Under the pieces are notes generated by a model. That model searched no databases and was not told the origin of the DNA. It worked only from the letters and a program-made list of their open reading frames with translations. DNA of 64,000 bases from positions 186,001 to 250,000 of the forward strand of contig CAXXKP010000001.1 of the NCBI GenBank assembly GCA_963663665.2. Reading direction: 5' to 3'. Each line of letters opens with the position of its first letter. Position 1 is the stretch's first letter. Source of the stretch: SABI01 sp963663665 (GTDB lineage Bacteria > Spirochaetota > Spirochaetia > Sphaerochaetales > Sphaerochaetaceae). Of the stretch, positions 1 to 10,505 are shown in pieces. The position numbers and the translations under genes are program-made.

Positions 1-1268
1 AATCCACTGACAGTTTTATTCACAGCGTTGGTATCACGACCAGAGAGAGATCCTCCAAAGAAGACTTTATTTTGCAGAACCGATACACGGCTTTGGTTGC
101 GAAGTTTACTCCAGCACTCTGATAGAAAATCACTGACCAACCCAAAGTGATCAGTTAGCAAATTTTTACTGATCTTCGGGACATCCCAGCCAGGCAAGTA
201 GGCATGGATACGATCCATGAATGCTGTATCATCACGCATCTCAGGAGGTAGAGGACCAAACAAATGTCCTATCCGCTGTTGCTGCTCAACATCAACATCA
301 AAGTTCCCAACCATAACCACTGATCCATCAGCCCTGATGCTCTCCTTCCCTCGACTGAACTCTCCTGACTCCATATAGCCTTTGAGAATATTCACCCCAT
401 CTTTCTGATCGAACGAAACACCAGATACTTCATCAAAACAAACTACATCGTATTGGCAAACTAACCCTCGTTGCCCATTAGAATTGTTCACGAACATCTT
501 CGCAACGGTAGCTTTTCCTCCGCTGATCAGGTGGGCATATGGGGAAATTTGTTGAAACAAGTGGCTCTTGCCAGTTCCCCTGGGGCCAAGTTCCACCATA
601 TTGTAGTTGCGCTCCACGAAGGGAACCATTCTCAAGAGCATCGCATCCTTCTGCCGCTCTTCAAGCTTATCAGGATTAATACCGATTGAGCGAAGCATTA
701 AAGTCTTCCACTCATCAGTGGTAAAATGGGGTCTGGCAACAGCCAATACTTCAAGAGCATCCAGCTTTGAGAGCTGAATCTCACGAATCGCCTCGATACC
801 GAATGGACGTCCACCACGCTCTAAGGCAATAGCTCCGTCATAGGAAAGAGTTATTTCAGCATAAAATCCACCTGTAAGCATCCGTTCGTGCCGATCTACA
901 AGTTCAGAAGTGATCCTCACATCATTAAGCATAAGACTAGGAAGAGATGCAACAAATGAGTCAGTCTTTGCATCAAGACGGGCAGTGATAATGTCTATGA
1001 GTTTGATATTACCTTCTTCCTTTGCCCGTTTCTTGAATAATTCAACATCGGTAGGTTTGACGGTCTTGGATTGCAGCTGCCGCTGGACTATCTCCAGTCC
1101 TTCCTCAATCTCCGATTGATCAGCACTCGCACAGTAGCGGCCAAGAAGGAATTCCACTACATAGGTGGGAACTGGGAACTGTCTACTGAACGTCCGCACC
1201 AAATCCTTTCTTACAAGATACCCATCAAGAGCTTCTATTGCTTTTTTATCTATTGCATCCAGTTCCAT
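1..1268 (-). CDS. brxL: BREX Lon-like protease BrxL (3' end cut by window edge)
   Basis: This is a leftward reading frame that stays open to the window edge, about 422 codons from an ATG at 1268. GGAGG lies 10 bases before that ATG, and the pglZ stop is 6 bases upstream. The AAA+ core is visible: Walker A G-P-R-G-T-G-K-S-H near residue 230, and the stretch with V-C-F-D-E-V-S-G near residue 275 as Walker B. The N-terminal part has the helical BrxL leader. The Lon-type protease domain with the Ser-Lys dyad would lie beyond position 1 and cannot be assessed. BrxL is the last gene of type 1 BREX; in studied systems it is a DNA-binding AAA+ ring needed for phage defence. Its place after pglZ supports the assignment. 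Confidence 0.93.
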   Translation of the reverse strand, partial: MELDAIDKKAIEALDGYLVRKDLVRTFSRQFPVPTYVVEFLLGRYCASADQSEIEEGLEIVQRQLQSKTVKPTDVELFKKRAKEEGNIKLIDIITARLDAKTDSFVASLPSLMLNDVRITSELVDRHERMLTGGFYAEITLSYDGAIALERGGRPFGIEAIREIQLSKLDALEVLAVARPHFTTDEWKTLMLRSIGINPDKLEERQKDAMLLRMVPFVERNYNMVELGPRGTGKSHLFQQISPYAHLISGGKATVAKMFVNNSNGQRGLVCQYDVVCFDEVSGVSFDQKDGVNILKGYMESGEFSRGKESIRADGSVVMVGNFDVDVEQQQRIGHLFGPLPPEMRDDTAFMDRIHAYLPGWDVPKISKNLLTDHFGLVSDFLSECWSKLRNQSRVSVLQNKVFFGGSLSGRDTNAVNKTVSG

Positions 1269-1274
1269 CTGCCA

Positions 1275-3608
1275 TCACCCTCCAATTACCGTATCCATCT
1301 GATAGATGACATTCCCATTTGTATCCACCAATAATAGTGAAGCTGATTGTCCTTCCAAGTCTTCATTTTCGACAACCACTGATGTCGTCCCATTATCTTT
1401 AAATGTTTTAGTATCCAGAACAACAGAAGTAGAAGCAATCCCAGGCTCAAGCCGAATATCAACAAGCAAACCGAATACATCTCCATCGGCTACTACATTG
1501 CATCGCAAGCCTTTCCAGATGAGATCCAATGAACCACTGAAAGTATCAGAGAAAGCATTTCCACCTCTGATGGTCAATTGAAGCGTCAAACACTCCTGCA
1601 GACTCAATCCACCATGCTGATACTCTTCCCCGGCACGGTAGCAGCTAATTCCAGGAGCCAATGCAACGTCCCACGCATTATCCCAATACCAGGGATACAG
1701 CATCTGGCCAGAGTCAGCTCCTGATTTGATGGATGCACAACGCCCGCTCTGGGTCTCTGTGAGATAGGAAGGGAGCTCTGCTTTTGGTAATCCACCAGGG
1801 AGCAACAACCACCCATGATCGGTAACTATTTTGACAGTCTTCCATCCTGCTTCACAAAGGGATAATACACGCTCTTTCACTTCCTTCAATAAAGCATCAA
1901 GATGAAGAGCAATACGCCATCCTCGATCGTGTCCCTCGTGGTCCAGGTTTCCAACTTCACACCAGGCCCGTCCTTTCACATCCCCGGACTCGTGTTTTTC
2001 CAGGATTTGCCATCCCTCATCAACAAGCAATTTTCGAAGGTGGTAACCGCCCTTGAGTGAATAGTCAGTTCCTGCAACACCCGGAATGAATTCCTTCGGA
2101 TCTCCTGAACCATCAAGCAGTGCGGATACCGGAGTGACCGCCGCCTTTCCTGAGATGGTGATGCTTGGCAACGTAGACCAGAAGAGATTCTCCTCCACTT
2201 CCCTACCATTACTCTCCAACATTTCTTTCAAGAGCTTTGCAGTATCGAAACGAAGTCCATCAACAAATACCACACATGTTCCATCACTGTATTTGATTTC
2301 GGTCCTTTTATTTCGATCTCCTGGGTACGAAGTCTTCTGCACTAGAGCTTGCAATCTTCTTGCAGCATTTTCCACCCAAGATGAATAGAGTACCTGTACA
2401 ACGGATGAGACTACTTTGTGTATTTCTTCTGATGAAGAGATAGAAAGAGAATCCAACACAGCTGAGTCAGCCTTCCATCCAGTGATACGATAGGCTTCTT
2501 CCAAATCTTTTAATGAATCAGAAGGAAGATCTTGCTCTGTTAAATTCGCCAACTGTGTTAGTGGTTTAAGAGCCAATGCTAATGGAGCAAAACCTAGTTC
2601 AGCCCATACAAGCTTTCTTCTCGCTCCATGCTTATCTTCTAATTTCTGGATTTCTACTCTCGCCTCATGTGGGGGGTTGTTTGCACATGAGAGCAATCGC
2701 GTAAGAAGGTCTTTCTCTTCTGAGTCATTCCACTGCGGCCAGCCTCCAGCCGACTCTACATCAGAGAATAGATCAAACATAGGAGGTTGTGCCTTCCTGA
2801 TCAAATCGGGAAGGGAAGGATACCTTGATACTGCCTCACGATACCGATCCCAGACAGTAACCCATGGTCCTTGATGATTTGCCAACAATTTCGCCGCTTC
2901 AATGGTTCCCGATTTCTCCGGATTAAACGCAAACTGTGATATACAGATTTCAATGAATGCTCTCCATGCATTCTCGTCTCTGGACATTTTGAAACGCTCG
3001 CTGTCATCCATCCACATGAGAATATCTTTAGGAACATCTTTTCCACTTGCAAGTTCATTGAAAAAGTCCTTATCTAATCGCTTATTTCTAAGTGTATCGA
3101 TGTCCTCCTCGAGGAGACGATTGATAGCCAACATTAATGCGTTCTTGGTGTCATTATCGTGGGCAACATTAAGTCTCAAACCACCTTGATTTGATATGAG
3201 GAATGCGAAGATAGTCCAATCTCTTGAATTGATTTGTGACCAGAACACTCCACGATACTGTAACTCAGCAATCGCTTTCAGATGATCAGGACAAGATTCC
3301 ACTGCACGTATTTCCTGCCTGCTCACACCGGGCAGATACAAAATGGGAGTATGGTCTTCAATCAAAGGTGTTTGTTCATCCAAACCAGAAACAACACAGC
3401 GCAACCAAATAGCAGGTCCAGTACGGGTAGGAAGATCATATGCTCCTAAGGTCATCAACTCGGGAAGATCTTTTCGAAGTAAAGGGATGCTAGCTTCCCA
3501 TTGCCGGTCCTTATCGGGCCAGAGTATACAGCATGGCGCAACCTGAACTTCAGGATTGTAGATAGAGGTATGTCGGAGGCTTTCTCGCAGTGAGTCCAAT
3601 ATTCTCAT
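1275..3608 (-). CDS. pglZ: BREX alkaline-phosphatase-fold protein PglZ
   Basis: 777 residues. The C-terminal half is a PglZ domain of the alkaline phosphatase superfamily. Metal-site motifs are visible: V-F-V-D-G-L-R-F-D near residue 450 and V-T-D-H-G-W near residue 595. The N-terminal ~400 residues are the less conserved helical region of BREX-1 PglZ. The start overlaps the pglX stop by 4 bases (ATGA), indicating translational coupling, and brxL starts 6 bases after its stop. PglZ is a core BREX component that associates with PglX; recent work on the family points to metal-dependent nuclease or phosphodiesterase activity. Length and order match type 1 BREX. Confidence 0.93.
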   Translation of the reverse strand: MRILDSLRESLRHTSIYNPEVQVAPCCILWPDKDRQWEASIPLLRKDLPELMTLGAYDLPTRTGPAIWLRCVVSGLDEQTPLIEDHTPILYLPGVSRQEIRAVESCPDHLKAIAELQYRGVFWSQINSRDWTIFAFLISNQGGLRLNVAHDNDTKNALMLAINRLLEEDIDTLRNKRLDKDFFNELASGKDVPKDILMWMDDSERFKMSRDENAWRAFIEICISQFAFNPEKSGTIEAAKLLANHQGPWVTVWDRYREAVSRYPSLPDLIRKAQPPMFDLFSDVESAGGWPQWNDSEEKDLLTRLLSCANNPPHEARVEIQKLEDKHGARRKLVWAELGFAPLALALKPLTQLANLTEQDLPSDSLKDLEEAYRITGWKADSAVLDSLSISSSEEIHKVVSSVVQVLYSSWVENAARRLQALVQKTSYPGDRNKRTEIKYSDGTCVVFVDGLRFDTAKLLKEMLESNGREVEENLFWSTLPSITISGKAAVTPVSALLDGSGDPKEFIPGVAGTDYSLKGGYHLRKLLVDEGWQILEKHESGDVKGRAWCEVGNLDHEGHDRGWRIALHLDALLKEVKERVLSLCEAGWKTVKIVTDHGWLLLPGGLPKAELPSYLTETQSGRCASIKSGADSGQMLYPWYWDNAWDVALAPGISCYRAGEEYQHGGLSLQECLTLQLTIRGGNAFSDTFSGSLDLIWKGLRCNVVADGDVFGLLVDIRLEPGIASTSVVLDTKTFKDNGTTSVVVENEDLEGQSASLLLVDTNGNVIYQMDTVIGG

Positions 3609-6600
3609 GTATCACTCCCTGCTTCACGAGCTTTAATTTTTTCTTCCAGTGAAAGATGATGATCATTGATCCGGTCTCCTTTCTTTCCACCGTAAAGAGG
3701 TCCAAGGCTATACCAAGGAGCAGTCTCAACATCTTGTCCCCTATCTTTGTTCCATTTGATATTTGGCTTGTCTCGGAGCACTCCGGCACCCTTTTTCCCT
3801 ACGTCGGGAACGCTCATAAATGGCCGGATGTTAAGTCGCACTCCATCGTTCAGATCTGGATTCCATCCAAGGGGTTGTTCTTCTAGACTTTTCCAGCGGA
3901 CAAAGATGTCAAACGGTTTCTCTCCTTCAAGAATAAGTTCAAGTGTCTGGGTAAGGTACTGTGCAGCTACCAACTTCTCTCTAGCTCCCTCCACCTTATT
4001 TGCGGTATCGATCTTTTGCCTCTGCAACCAATCCCCGAGATAGGTATAGATGAGTGTCTCCAGCTTCTTATAATCTAGCTTGTGATAATTCACCAAAGCT
4101 GAAAATCCATCTGGCAGCCCATCCCAAATATGCCAGATGAAAGGCCTATCTCCGAATAATTTGCAATGCTGGAGGAAGAATTTGTCTCTAAGCCAAGCTT
4201 CCAAGGTTTTTCCCGGAGCATCAGTATTCTTAAGTAGTATAGAGAGTGTGTCATCGGTCCAAGTATCATCGTAGGAAGCTTTCAGCATCTTCAATAATCG
4301 ATCGGCAGCAGAGAACTCTCCTCCCACTGAAGGTATACAAACGATGCCATCCTTATCAGCTAAAGGCAGCAAAGCTTCACATTCATTCACCAAAGCTCGC
4401 TGCTCTTCACTTAATTCCATCTTTGGATCAAGTTCTGCTGGCCACCGATATCCAAGCAACCGAGCGATCGCTTTGTGCAATACAGATGAATCAGTTCGTA
4501 TAGGACCAGGAGTAGTCCATTTCACATCGTCATCCCATACAACTGACTTACATGGATGACCATGGAATATCCATTGGGTGGGATCATCAGAGAATGGTAA
4601 TGAAAGACCTTTGGGATATTTATCTTCAGCCGCCTTTGTCCAAACTTCAAGCTCGAAAGGAACTTTTGTGAAGGTTCCTGCAGTCACTGACATCTTCTTA
4701 TCAAGTTTCTTAATTTGGTTTTTAAAAGAAGCTGATGTACAATAACTCCAGATTGACTCAAGATGTCTTAAATCATTTGGGCAAATAACCATGACATTGT
4801 CATCAAAATAACCTCCTAAGTATGGAGTAAATCGAAGAATCCCTGCCTTCCCAATTGCTATACCTTTTTTTTCAAAAACTCTATGTCCACGAAGTGCAAA
4901 TCCAATTTCGTTATTTGGATAAAAGTTATTTAAATTCCAAACAATTACATTTTCTCTACCACTCCAGAATGAATCATGTGCAGGACTGTTTAACCATAAA
5001 TTGACTTGGGAGGGAAGGAAAGAATATTCAAAAAACTTTCGCAAATAATGGAATCCATCCCCAGAAACACTCCCCTTTCCAAAATCAGCATAGTTTGATA
5101 ATTTTATCTTGGAAATTTTCTCCATCTCAAATGAAATTCGATTGTCTGGATGATTCAATTGTGTTTTTTGATTTGTCAATAATATTCGTTCAGATTTTAA
5201 TGCATCCTGCTTTTGAATAATCCCTTTAAAATCATCGAGTTCAAAACCCTTTACAGAATATCCAACTTCAGCTTTTTCATTGATTGAAATTTGAAGATAA
5301 ACATTTACAACCTCACCATTTATTGTTTCAAAAGCCCCTGTGCCGAGACGAGCAATAATTGCAAATTTTACCTTTTGAAGTAATTTCTTCCTAAGCTCAG
5401 TGTAGTATTTTAGAAACAACCAATATTGTTGTGAAACTACTGCAAGACTTCCGCCAGCACAAAGAAAATTATTACATCGCTCAATAAACACTGTTGCTAG
5501 GTCATATTTAGCTTCAGGGTAATTCATTGCACAGAATTCTTTGAGTTCTGTTACATGGTATCCACTTTTTAAGTAAGGAACATTCGTGACAACAAAATGA
5601 TAAATCCCCACTAATAGACTCGCAGCTTTTGCCAACCCCTGGGCAACAATTCCTGCTTCATCAAGATCATCATATTCGTATTTACGAAGTGCTGAATCCA
5701 AGAGCGGTCCTACTTCTTCCCAATCAAGCGAGAAAAGTTCATCCTCTTGTATAGAGCTTTTAGGGTCGATGAGACTTCCAAGAATAGGTGCTTGATGGAA
5801 TTTATTGCGGAGATCCTCCAATGCGTTATAAAGTTCATGATTCCCACTGGAAAGCTTAATGAGCTCTTCATCACTGATATTGATTGCTTGCCCAGAACAT
5901 GCAATATGTAACGTTGGTAGCTGCCGATATCCGCTGCTTCCCGGATATGTCCAAGCAGCAAAGGCCAATGCAAAAGCTGCAAGCTCAACACATCTCTGAT
6001 CCAGTTCAAGTCCATGGATATTTTCTTCAAGAACTTTCTGGATAGCCTCATCCTCGGTCAATCCTTCCAACTCCATTCGCATGGGAACCAGCATCTGCAA
6101 TGTTGCTACTAGAAAGTGCCCAGAGCCGCAACTAGGATCAAGCATCTTGAATTCAGAGAGATGTTTTGGCCAAGAATTAAATGAGCCTCCGGCAGGTTTC
6201 CAGAATTCAGATTCCTCATCTTTCACGAACCTCAGGTACTCTAAGGGTAGATGATCTATATATGCCTTATCCCTCAATTCCTGTTCTTCAGTTGCTGTTA
6301 AAAGATCATCACTGTTCAGCCTCTTTGCAGCCCACCAGGCACCGAGCGAGTTGTCAAGAAGGAAAGAGACCATGTAAGGTTCGGTGAATAATTGGGTAAC
6401 TGCAGGAAGTTCCCTTGCTCCAATCTTCACTCCAGAGTCATTGATAGCTTTCTTTCTCTTCGTCTGCCAGAACTGATATACCCAGCCAAGAGAATCCGAA
6501 GCATGGAACACTTCTACGGGGATACTTGAGACTAGTTGTTCCAATGTCTTCTGACGTTCTATGGGGAACTCTAGGGAGAATATCGGGCTATCACTTTTAA

Positions 6601-7036
6601 AGATCTGAGGAAGCATCCGTGATGCATACCGTGCAGCTAGGTCCCATCCATTTCTTGCACCCAAGGAAGGAGCAAGATCGTTGCACTCTTCAAGCGTTAA
6701 AGATATGGGAGAAACTGGATCGTCATCCATCAGCAAATCATTCTCTGAAAGAAAACGGGCAAAGAGCATCCGGTGCCAATGCTCGTAGGCAACCTCTTCA
6801 GTCAATGCATCTATACTTTGCTTTCCTTCTTCAAACTGATAATCACCTAATTGTCGGCCATGAGCACGTAACCTTCTCCTCAAAGTTCTCTCTGTTTCAT
6901 TAAGATGAAGAAATGGGACCTTCTCTCCGACACCAAGAGATTCCAGAACAATCCGTGCAGCCTCTTCGGCAGCAGATCGTGCTTCTAGTATTGTATTCTC
7001 CAGAGCCCTTCGCATGCTCTTATCTAACATATGCAT
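3605..7036 (-). CDS. pglX: BREX adenine-specific DNA methyltransferase PglX
   Basis: 1143 residues. The SAM-binding motif I, D-P-S-C-G-S-G-H-F, lies near residue 305. The catalytic motif IV reads T-N-V-P-Y near residue 488 instead of the commoner N-P-P-Y; I recall a subgroup of BREX PglX proteins sharing N-V-P-Y, so this is not evidence of inactivation. PglX places the N6-methyladenine mark that separates host from phage DNA. The start at 7036 is favoured over the ATG at 7030 because AAAGG lies 6 bases before it. brxC ends 12 bases upstream. Codons in the middle part (about 4700-5600) look more AT-rich than the rest, as often seen in the variable target-recognition part. Confidence 0.95.
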   Translation of the reverse strand: MHMLDKSMRRALENTILEARSAAEEAARIVLESLGVGEKVPFLHLNETERTLRRRLRAHGRQLGDYQFEEGKQSIDALTEEVAYEHWHRMLFARFLSENDLLMDDDPVSPISLTLEECNDLAPSLGARNGWDLAARYASRMLPQIFKSDSPIFSLEFPIERQKTLEQLVSSIPVEVFHASDSLGWVYQFWQTKRKKAINDSGVKIGARELPAVTQLFTEPYMVSFLLDNSLGAWWAAKRLNSDDLLTATEEQELRDKAYIDHLPLEYLRFVKDEESEFWKPAGGSFNSWPKHLSEFKMLDPSCGSGHFLVATLQMLVPMRMELEGLTEDEAIQKVLEENIHGLELDQRCVELAAFALAFAAWTYPGSSGYRQLPTLHIACSGQAINISDEELIKLSSGNHELYNALEDLRNKFHQAPILGSLIDPKSSIQEDELFSLDWEEVGPLLDSALRKYEYDDLDEAGIVAQGLAKAASLLVGIYHFVVTNVPYLKSGYHVTELKEFCAMNYPEAKYDLATVFIERCNNFLCAGGSLAVVSQQYWLFLKYYTELRKKLLQKVKFAIIARLGTGAFETINGEVVNVYLQISINEKAEVGYSVKGFELDDFKGIIQKQDALKSERILLTNQKTQLNHPDNRISFEMEKISKIKLSNYADFGKGSVSGDGFHYLRKFFEYSFLPSQVNLWLNSPAHDSFWSGRENVIVWNLNNFYPNNEIGFALRGHRVFEKKGIAIGKAGILRFTPYLGGYFDDNVMVICPNDLRHLESIWSYCTSASFKNQIKKLDKKMSVTAGTFTKVPFELEVWTKAAEDKYPKGLSLPFSDDPTQWIFHGHPCKSVVWDDDVKWTTPGPIRTDSSVLHKAIARLLGYRWPAELDPKMELSEEQRALVNECEALLPLADKDGIVCIPSVGGEFSAADRLLKMLKASYDDTWTDDTLSILLKNTDAPGKTLEAWLRDKFFLQHCKLFGDRPFIWHIWDGLPDGFSALVNYHKLDYKKLETLIYTYLGDWLQRQKIDTANKVEGAREKLVAAQYLTQTLELILEGEKPFDIFVRWKSLEEQPLGWNPDLNDGVRLNIRPFMSVPDVGKKGAGVLRDKPNIKWNKDRGQDVETAPWYSLGPLYGGKKGDRINDHHLSLEEKIKAREAGSDT

Positions 7037-7048
7037 ATATCACCTTTC

Positions 7049-10000
7049 CTATCGAATAACCACGGGACCTTTTTCCAGAGCTTTCTTCAGCATTGCACCA
7101 GCTTCTTCTAACCAGAGATCAACATCTTCGTTCGAGTGAAGCGTCAGCTTCTTGATATCCACAACCTGGGCCTTTGGCTCCATCAACTTGGTAGCTTCAA
7201 ACAATATCTTATTGTATCGTTTTTGCATTGCTACAATCCGATCTCTCAATGCTTCCAGACCAATGGTATCAAGCGTCTTGATAATCGAAGCGCTATCCTC
7301 GACCTCAAAGGCCGGTTTGTTTTTTTCAAGCAATTGATTCTTCAACCGCAAGTCATGTTTTTGCTCCGGTTCCAATTTGTTCCAATTTTCATCCGTTTCC
7401 AGCAATGCTTCTCCAGCATTCCATGCAGCATCCCAAGCACCTTGAAGTATATTGATCTCTTCCCTGAGCAGTTGGTTCAAACCTTTGGTCAACGGCTCGA
7501 TCAAATCTGGTTCAGCAAGTAATTTCCGGTACTGTTCTATCATCTCGACTTGACCAAGAAACACTCTATCCTGATCAATGGGAACAGCATGAAGAGCAAG
7601 GTGCTTGAGCAACTCCCATTTTGGCCATGCCTTGAAAATCTTTGACGATAACTCTTTCCAAGCTGTAATTAATTGCTCTATAACATCAGCTTGCATATAG
7701 ATTGCATACAGCTGATCATTACCTCCCTGAGAACGGAGATCGTCAATAAATCTGGTATTAGGGTTTTCAGGCTTGGGGGCTTCTCCGCCAGCCTTCTGTG
7801 CAAGAACTTCCAACTCACTTAAGAATTTCCCTGAAAACTCGCTAAGATTCGTTTGTTTTGCATCCAAGTGTAACTGGACCATGAGCTTTCTTATCACAAT
7901 CTTCTGCTGTGTTGTGAGGACAACTGTCTCCACATTAAACTTAGTTATCCCGATAGCTTTTCGTTCAAGCTCAGTAGCCTTAATAACTCTCGCACTAGTA
8001 TCTTGAGCACGAATGATTCCCGAAGCAAGTAATACCAATATAGCACCATCTACTGCATCCTGTGGCCATCCATACGGAGGGTCCTGGAATTGACTCCTGA
8101 TGTCTGTCCCTTTCTTTCCACTACCGATAAAAGATAGAATCTCCTTGCAAACTGGATTATCAGCTACTTCTCCCTGGTACCCAATCAGACTTAGTGCATC
8201 GGCAGCCCCACCCTTTGCCCTGTCGAGAACTTTAGACCATTTATCATTGTCTGCAACATCAAAATATCGGTACATCCTAGCTAGAGAGAGCTTGATGGCT
8301 TCATTGATCATTACTTCGAGAGAATTTGAACTGATTTCATTACCACCAGCTTGGAAGACTTTTGCTCCTCCAAGCACCTCTTCTAGCAATCCATTTATTC
8401 GTGCCTCAGCCTGGTCTCTGGTTGTTTTCATTGCGTTGAACGCATCAATGCCTTCTACAGTCGCAGGCATACCTCTCCGATCCAAAGTGTTGTTTGCTGC
8501 CTTGTAATCCAAAATGACACTAAAAAGATCCTCAGCATTTTTCTTGGGGATAAAGACGTGGATGGTTGCAGAGGAATTTCCCTCTTGCCTTGCTTCAAGA
8601 ATGACCAAGTTCTCAGGACACATCCAACCATCTCTGATCCAGATAGTAATCTGTTTGTGGATATTCTTGGGGGGTTGTGAATCATAGTGATATGCAAGAT
8701 CACGTTTTACCTTACTATCGCCTTGCATGACTTGGATTTTCTTGAGATGCTCCTCAAGCTTTTTCTTCAGCCGCTCAACACGATCGCCGGTAATTTTATA
8801 AGATTCACTCTCAAGCATAACCTTCTGGCTGGCAAACTCGTCGTTCCAAACTGTATTCTCTTCTGTTTGCATACGATACTCACCACCAATCTTCATCAAT
8901 AGAGGACATGTATCAAGAAGCCCTGGCAGCTTGGAACGTAACGGTGCCGATCCTTCAGATAGATCAGACAACATTAAGTCAGCAATCGTATCGACTGTAG
9001 CCTTGAGTCCTAATTCTCCGTTCCTATCATCGATCTTGTTGATCAGGTATACGATTGCACAGGCTCTTGATGTCAGTTTTTCATCTTCGCTCCCCTTGAG
9101 CCACTGCATGGTCAAATCATAGTACCTGCGATTCAGCATCTTATTACCCAGCAACTTCATCGCACTGTTGAAGTACAGATAATCTGCGGGAATCATATAA
9201 CCCAATGCATTCCTTGCATTTTCCTTGACAACCTTGTGAATCATTGCAAGCTGGTTTCTCAGCTGTGCGGAGGTTCCGGTTGGATCTAATACTCTAAAAG
9301 CTTCCTCCCAAAAACGCCTACGAACGGGAAGGATTGGGTAGTCTTTTGTAAAGTCGTCAATATCAGCTTGCCGGTGACGGATCTTTGTATCAGCAAGATG
9401 TCTTGATATTTCCCCAAGATTTGTTTGGAAGAAGGCTTCAATATCAGCGATCTTATCAGGTTTTTTTGCTAGGATAACTTTTCGAATTACTTCATCCACA
9501 TCGGAATCTGATAGTTCGATCCGATTCGTAAACCTTCCCTCCAATCTCTTGAGGTTTGAAGTACCGGTAATTGCAGTCTGTCCGGTACCAACAACCATGA
9601 GCTTGCCATTGAATCGTTTGGAACAATCCTCGATTGCCTCCTGGACCTCCAGTGAACGGTTAGGGTCTTCTCCAATGTATTGCTGAACCTCATCCAGTAC
9701 CAGGATTGTCAAAGGAAATTTTCCGTCTACTGTGAGAGCATTCCTGATACTCTTGAGCATGTCTTCAGATGTAATATCCTGTACAAATTGATACTGCATT
9801 GCGAGCAGCTCAGCACATGCATCAGCCGAAGAGAATACTGCTGGTTTCATTTTAACCAACGCAGAATGGATACTCTCTGAGAAAAGGAAGCTATCGAGTT
9901 CAGTCTCCCAATTGAACCCGTCAGTCTCAACCATCTGGCGAACAGAATCCAATATTCCTTGGTCTCGCATCCACATGACAAACCGTGCAATGGGAAATTG

Positions 10001-10495
10001 TTCAGGCAGATTTACTGACCGAAAGATAATTTGTAGTAGAGAGAGACGCACACTCCCATTTGCTCCAGCTCCTAGTGTACCGGAAGCTGCATGCAATCCA
10101 CCATATCGCTTCCCTTCTCCATCCAACTCTTTTAACAAGTCCCTGATCTTATCAGAAAGTGAAGCAATACCCTGAGCAGTTGCACCATCAGGGAACCGGG
10201 TATTAACCCATAAAGCTCTGAGCATCTTCACCAGGTGTGATTTTCCAGAACCGAAAAACCCGCTGACCCATGCAGCCGGTTGCTCTGCTTGACCAATATT
10301 GCTTAGAAATGATTCAAGGATAATCTGGAGTCCATGCTCATACTGCCCATCACAGACAAAGGTTTCTAGCTCATACCGAAGGACATCAAGATCCTGTGAT
10401 GATCGTGCAGAATCATTCACATTCGCAACACCTTCATTGACCAGTTTCCTTGTCTCAGGATTATATAAAAACAAATCCTTATTCAGAATGCTCAT
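7049..10495 (-). CDS. brxC: BREX P-loop ATPase BrxC
   Basis: 1148 residues, close to the usual size for BrxC (about 1200). Walker A is G-F-F-G-S-G-K-S-H near residue 84, and Walker B is I-L-V-L-D-E-V-Q-Q near residue 265. The remainder is long and helical. BrxC is the large AAA+-like ATPase of type 1 BREX, thought to form oligomers and to connect DNA recognition with PglX and PglZ. brxB ends 10 bases upstream and pglX begins 12 bases downstream, so all are read from one transcript. No frameshift or internal stop is seen. Confidence 0.95.
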   Translation of the reverse strand: MSILNKDLFLYNPETRKLVNEGVANVNDSARSSQDLDVLRYELETFVCDGQYEHGLQIILESFLSNIGQAEQPAAWVSGFFGSGKSHLVKMLRALWVNTRFPDGATAQGIASLSDKIRDLLKELDGEGKRYGGLHAASGTLGAGANGSVRLSLLQIIFRSVNLPEQFPIARFVMWMRDQGILDSVRQMVETDGFNWETELDSFLFSESIHSALVKMKPAVFSSADACAELLAMQYQFVQDITSEDMLKSIRNALTVDGKFPLTILVLDEVQQYIGEDPNRSLEVQEAIEDCSKRFNGKLMVVGTGQTAITGTSNLKRLEGRFTNRIELSDSDVDEVIRKVILAKKPDKIADIEAFFQTNLGEISRHLADTKIRHRQADIDDFTKDYPILPVRRRFWEEAFRVLDPTGTSAQLRNQLAMIHKVVKENARNALGYMIPADYLYFNSAMKLLGNKMLNRRYYDLTMQWLKGSEDEKLTSRACAIVYLINKIDDRNGELGLKATVDTIADLMLSDLSEGSAPLRSKLPGLLDTCPLLMKIGGEYRMQTEENTVWNDEFASQKVMLESESYKITGDRVERLKKKLEEHLKKIQVMQGDSKVKRDLAYHYDSQPPKNIHKQITIWIRDGWMCPENLVILEARQEGNSSATIHVFIPKKNAEDLFSVILDYKAANNTLDRRGMPATVEGIDAFNAMKTTRDQAEARINGLLEEVLGGAKVFQAGGNEISSNSLEVMINEAIKLSLARMYRYFDVADNDKWSKVLDRAKGGAADALSLIGYQGEVADNPVCKEILSFIGSGKKGTDIRSQFQDPPYGWPQDAVDGAILVLLASGIIRAQDTSARVIKATELERKAIGITKFNVETVVLTTQQKIVIRKLMVQLHLDAKQTNLSEFSGKFLSELEVLAQKAGGEAPKPENPNTRFIDDLRSQGGNDQLYAIYMQADVIEQLITAWKELSSKIFKAWPKWELLKHLALHAVPIDQDRVFLGQVEMIEQYRKLLAEPDLIEPLTKGLNQLLREEINILQGAWDAAWNAGEALLETDENWNKLEPEQKHDLRLKNQLLEKNKPAFEVEDSASIIKTLDTIGLEALRDRIVAMQKRYNKILFEATKLMEPKAQVVDIKKLTLHSNEDVDLWLEEAGAMLKKALEKGPVVIR

Positions 10496-10505
10496 ACGTG
10501 ACTCC

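Noticed and set aside
471..1334. Short + strand reading frames at 471-689, 910-1119 and 1071-1334
   Set aside because: They lie antisense inside brxL and pglZ, lack ribosome-binding sites and show no family resemblance.
5540..5580. PglX motif IV N-V-P-Y as a sign of an inactive methyltransferase
   Set aside because: Motif I is intact and I recall a group of BREX PglX proteins with the same N-V-P-Y, so it is more likely a subgroup feature.
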